Below, piece after piece: positions 61,403-64,000 of a stretch of 64,000 nt of DNA; the first letter of the stretch is position 1, and the number at the start of each line of letters is the position of its first letter. The stretch comes from an uncultured Blautia sp. Lineage in GTDB: Bacteria > Bacillota > Clostridia > Lachnospirales > Lachnospiraceae. The stretch lies in assembly GCA_934424575.1 (NCBI GenBank), contig CAKRXU010000012.1:1-64000 (forward strand), read 5' to 3'. The notes beneath the pieces are model-generated. The model was not told the origin of the DNA, searched no databases, and saw nothing but the letters and a program-made list of their open reading frames with translations. A program made the translations under genes and the position numbers.

Positions 61403-61479
61403 AATTGTCTACCTTTATCCTCTCTCCTGCTGCCTTTATGTCTTTATGAAACAGATGTATCGTAAACGTTACTGTTCAT

Positions 61480-62298
61480 TCAGTTCAGGTGAATAAACAG
61501 TGCCACGCACCCTGCCATGATCAAAATATGTACAATGTCGTACGGACACACTCTGTATTTCTGTTTTGACTGATATTCTCCGGTAAATCCCCTGCAGCAC
61601 ATGGCTGCATACATTTCTTCTGCCATTTCGCTGGATTTAAGAAATGTAATTCCAAGAATACCGGAAAAAGATTTTGCCTTGTCCGGATTTTTTCCCACAG
61701 ATCTCAGTCTGACGGACCGTAAAATCTCCACACATATCTCACCCAGAACTGAAATATATTTCAGTGTAATATCCAGAGTAAAAATAAACAACGATGGTAC
61801 ATGAAAAGTTCTCATGCCGGCTGTGAGTTTATTCCACGAAGTCCCTGCTGACAAAATACCGACCAATGTTACCGATACGTATACTCTCGCTGTAATGTTT
61901 GCCAGAGTCTGAGGATTCCCCATAAAAACCGCCGGCAAAAGAAGAAATATCGAAATCAGGACTGCACCAGCAGTTCCACTTAATATCTGCCGGATAGCAG
62001 CTGCTGAGAAAAAGGCCAGCCTAACTGTTACAGCTGCACACATAATCAGCACAAACAGATAATTTCCCGAACATGCTGTAAGAATGATATAGAGTATCGT
62101 ATAAAACAACTTAAGAGAAGGAGTAGCAGAAAATCTGCCATCCTTCCCTTCATCAAATTTTAGTCTTGCCAGCACAGACAAAACAGATTTTGTGCTTCTG
62201 GTAAGAAAAGCTTCTTTATCTGCAGAGGGAACATACTCTTCCTGCCTGCACATCCAACTCGGAATCTCTGTTTTTCCTGTTCTGTAATCATCCATCAT
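61480..62298 (-). CDS. cbiQ: Nickel/cobalt ECF importer transmembrane protein CbiQ
   Basis: The 272-residue protein has five or six membrane helices in the middle and the ECF-T motifs that bind the ATPase (ILRSVRLRSVG, SEMAEEMYAAMCCRGFTGEY, the AxxRG-like pair). The about 50-residue polar N-terminus (TEIPSWMCRQEEYVPS) is longer than usual. Its start overlaps the cbiM stop (TAATG). Confidence 0.9.
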   Translation of the reverse strand: MMDDYRTGKTEIPSWMCRQEEYVPSADKEAFLTRSTKSVLSVLARLKFDEGKDGRFSATPSLKLFYTILYIILTACSGNYLFVLIMCAAVTVRLAFFSAAAIRQILSGTAGAVLISIFLLLPAVFMGNPQTLANITARVYVSVTLVGILSAGTSWNKLTAGMRTFHVPSLFIFTLDITLKYISVLGEICVEILRSVRLRSVGKNPDKAKSFSGILGITFLKSSEMAEEMYAAMCCRGFTGEYQSKQKYRVCPYDIVHILIMAGCVALFIHLN

Positions 62299-63302
62299 TA
62301 TGCCGCTTTCTTTTTGAAATCAACTTTGTCTTTCATAAGTGAAGAAATGATCTTAAAGAAAATCACCAGAAGTGCCACACCGACAACTGCCGACAGAATA
62401 TATCCTGTCCATTCCGGCATACCTGCCATGGAATAATCCGGGAACAATGTTGAAAGCTCAAATCCACTTTCCATTCCTGCCGGAGTGTATCCCAATTGTG
62501 TACCACCACTGACAAGAGTTGCCATTTCATCAACGCCCCATTCACCCCAGGCAGTACCTGTTGCAAGAAGACCGATTGGTGTCAGAACAATAAGCACTGC
62601 AATCAGTATGTACAAAGGTTTAAACGAAGTTTTATTCGGAACTGCATCCAGAGCGGATGGTGAAACTTTCTCTACAAATGTCAGTACCACTACAGTCAGT
62701 ACAATCTCTGCCAGTCCAAACAAAGTAATATGTCCAATCATCATTGCCGGTATGGACACGCTTAAAGGATATGGACAGTAAAGTGCCTGACCTGCTGCAT
62801 TCTTAAACAATAACGGCTGAATACCAAATTCAACAGCGGCACAGAATGCTGCTTCATTGATTCCTATATATGCACCAATCGCGGCACTGAGCTTACGCAT
62901 ACCCGTTTTTTTCAGAAGCAGCTTATACAGAAAAAATCCCAGATACGGCAGTACAAACGCCATGTTGAAACAGTTGGCTCCAAATGCAAGGATTCCTCCA
63001 TCTCCAAAAAGCAGTGCCTGTATCAGCAGCGCAATAGAAACGGATATACATCCGGCTGCTGGACTGCCTGTAAGGATTGCAATAAGAGTTCCACCTACTG
63101 CATGTCCTGTAGTGCCTCCCGGAAGCGGCACATTAAACATCATTCCAAGGAATGAAAAAGCGGCACCAATGCCAAGAAGCGGCATCTTCGCTTTCGGTAT
63201 TTCTGTTCTTACTTTGTTGATTGAATATCCCCAGACCGGGACCATGGCGGCTGTCATTACAGCACATGTCGACGGGCTTAAATAGTTCTCAGGTATATGC
63301 AT
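62298..63302 (-). CDS. cbiM: Nickel/cobalt ECF importer substrate component, CbiM with fused N-type domain
   Basis: The 334-residue membrane protein begins MHIPENYLSPSTCAVM. The His at position 2 is the metal ligand in NikM/CbiM proteins and must be near the N-terminus, so the start is secure. GAAFSFLGMMFNVPLPGGTTGHAVGG is the core motif. The C-terminal 130 residues (ILIAVLIVLTPIGLLATGTA, then TGYILSAVVGVALLVI) look like a fused CbiN/NikN (PDGLE-type) partner. Nickel or cobalt cannot be decided by sequence alone. Confidence 0.93.
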   Translation of the reverse strand: MHIPENYLSPSTCAVMTAAMVPVWGYSINKVRTEIPKAKMPLLGIGAAFSFLGMMFNVPLPGGTTGHAVGGTLIAILTGSPAAGCISVSIALLIQALLFGDGGILAFGANCFNMAFVLPYLGFFLYKLLLKKTGMRKLSAAIGAYIGINEAAFCAAVEFGIQPLLFKNAAGQALYCPYPLSVSIPAMMIGHITLFGLAEIVLTVVVLTFVEKVSPSALDAVPNKTSFKPLYILIAVLIVLTPIGLLATGTAWGEWGVDEMATLVSGGTQLGYTPAGMESGFELSTLFPDYSMAGMPEWTGYILSAVVGVALLVIFFKIISSLMKDKVDFKKKAA

Positions 63303-63365
63303 AGATATACTTCCTTTCCCTGTGAAAACTTTATTTTATTTGGTGCGCGCCTCATAATTAACTGT

Positions 63366-63411
63366 ATTGTATCACCACGTTAAAGTATCAACAACCTACC
63401 CCGGGGGATAT
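63366..63411 (-). promoter_or_regulatory. Putative activator box and promoter of cbiMQO
   Basis: Minus strand: ATATCCCCCGGGGTAGGTT (63393-63411), 21 bases, then -10 TACAAT (63366-63371), with TTGTTG as -35 overlapping the box end. The box and its distance match those at 60475-60520. Confidence 0.7.
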
Positions 63412-63449
63412 GGAAGTATTCTTATCTGTTATAGATAAGTACTAATATT

Positions 63450-64000
63450 TCATAGGTAAAGACTGCTGTCCCATGCATATCCTGTTTCTTCTGCAGCTTT
63501 TTCGGCAATACCAATATCCAGCATATCACCAATCAGCCCCAGTGTCATATCCAGAGCCGCCATTGTCGTACTGCTGGAATAATATTTCCCGTCCGAAATC
63601 CAGTTCTCTCTACTGATGTAATTGATTCCCACTGTAAACATCCGCTTCCAGTTTTCATCATATGCATAATCTGCCACCTGCCTATGGAACAGAAGCCCTG
63701 TTCTCGCAAGCATTGCAGAAGCATTCTGAACCATCACACAAAAAGATGCTTCTTCTACGGCCTGTTTTAACATCTGCTGTCCCTTATCTCCTTCTGTATG
63801 CAGAAAGCTCTTGACGCCCTTTCCTCCTGGAATCAAAAATATATCCTCAATCTCGATAGGATTTAATGGTTCGGTCCATACTTTTATTCCCTGCTTTCCG
63901 GTGATCAGTCCTCCGCGCAGTGAAATAAAGCGTATATAAAAATGCTCCGGTACACATCCAAAGATCTGCACCGGGCCAAACGCATCCATCACTTCAAAAT
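63450..64000 (-). CDS. DJ-1/PfpI-family protein, 5' end outside the window
   Basis: The frame is open to the right edge; the visible end reads FEVMDAFGPVQIFGCVPEHF, so the true start lies beyond 64000. 183 codons are visible. The fold motifs of the DJ-1/PfpI family are present (DIFLIPGGKGVKSFL, LARTGLLFHRQ, SSSTTMAALDMTLGLIGDML). The place of the nucleophile (usually xCTGS) reads VQNASAML, so the catalytic Cys seems replaced. It may be a non-enzymatic sensor or a diverged member. It lies upstream of cbiM on the same strand but is separated from it by the cbiM promoter. Confidence 0.8.
   Translation of the reverse strand, partial: FEVMDAFGPVQIFGCVPEHFYIRFISLRGGLITGKQGIKVWTEPLNPIEIEDIFLIPGGKGVKSFLHTEGDKGQQMLKQAVEEASFCVMVQNASAMLARTGLLFHRQVADYAYDENWKRMFTVGINYISRENWISDGKYYSSSTTMAALDMTLGLIGDMLDIGIAEKAAEETGYAWDSSLYL

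Noticed and set aside
61466..61482. Possible fourth copy of the structured repeat (CGTTACTGTTCA)
   Set aside because: Only about 12 bases match; similar TTACTGTTC strings occur elsewhere by chance.
1..64000. tRNA, rRNA, CRISPR array, prophage or insertion sequence
   Set aside because: No tRNA-like cloverleaf, rRNA core, regular spacer array, integrase or transposase was found on either strand.

Overview
The window looks like a chromosome segment of a low-to-moderate GC, anaerobic Gram-positive bacterium of the Clostridia, most likely family Lachnospiraceae (a Blautia-like gut commensal). This is an inference from gene content: an enoyl-reductase FabK fatty-acid operon with an AccD-AccA fusion, a glgC-glgD pair, 'reverse' rubrerythrins with PerR, a metG T-box leader and no respiratory genes. 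No rRNA, tRNA, CRISPR array, prophage or transposase was seen. Most genes lie on the minus strand in short operons, many bounded by clear hairpin terminators.

Layout. 1-4.5 kb is a worn accessory region: the N-terminal part of an AgrC-like sensor kinase cut by the left edge, a 5'-truncated cell-wall hydrolase, two paralogous lipoproteins separated by a structured repeat, a YitT/YczE-type membrane protein and a C-terminal scrap of a TrpB2-like enzyme. 4.5-14.4 kb holds trxB, a DUF885 protein, a FabT-like MarR regulator, a CapA-type protein, tatD, three molybdenum-cofactor genes (MOSC, mogA/moaB, moaC) and metG behind a T-box. 14.5-21.5 kb has a FeoA-like protein, an AlbA_2/HTH protein with a palindromic leader, an AAA-ATPase/PD-(D/E)XK protein and a large two-component system. 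21.5-26.3 kb is a stress and metal block: two almost identical reverse rubrerythrins flanking perR, then a P-type metal ATPase with CsoR operators, csoR and an HD phosphohydrolase. 26.3-30.7 kb has a secreted transglutaminase-like protein, a D,D-carboxypeptidase and rpmG-secE-nusG-rplK-rplA.

30.8-35.5 kb is a surface-polysaccharide locus: a TagG/TagH-type exporter converging on a glycosyltransferase, a LicD protein and an initiating sugar-phosphate transferase. 35.9-38.2 kb is glgCD for glycogen synthesis. 38.2-43.3 kb has a two-component system next to a secreted beta-helix protein, a DUF308 membrane protein and an internally deleted ftsH. 43.4-52.8 kb is the complete fatty-acid operon fabH-acpP-fabK-fabD-fabG-fabF-accB-fabZ-accC-accDA. 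Its promoter carries a FabT-type palindrome, which also appears in degenerate form at the promoter of the distant MarR gene (7.8 kb).

53-55.3 kb has small accessory genes and an acetyltransferase. 55.4-63.3 kb holds two import systems: a five-gene peptide/nickel-type ABC importer and an ECF-type CbiMQO nickel/cobalt importer. Both have the same 19-bp CCCCCnGGGG-centred box at exactly the same distance from the -10, which points to one shared, unidentified activator. A DJ-1/PfpI-family gene runs off the right edge.

The most novel signals are the shared metal-importer box, a three-copy 110-145 bp repeat whose predicted stems show compensatory base changes, the FabT-type wiring of fatty-acid synthesis, and the hairpin that buries the ribosome-binding site of the beta-helix gene.
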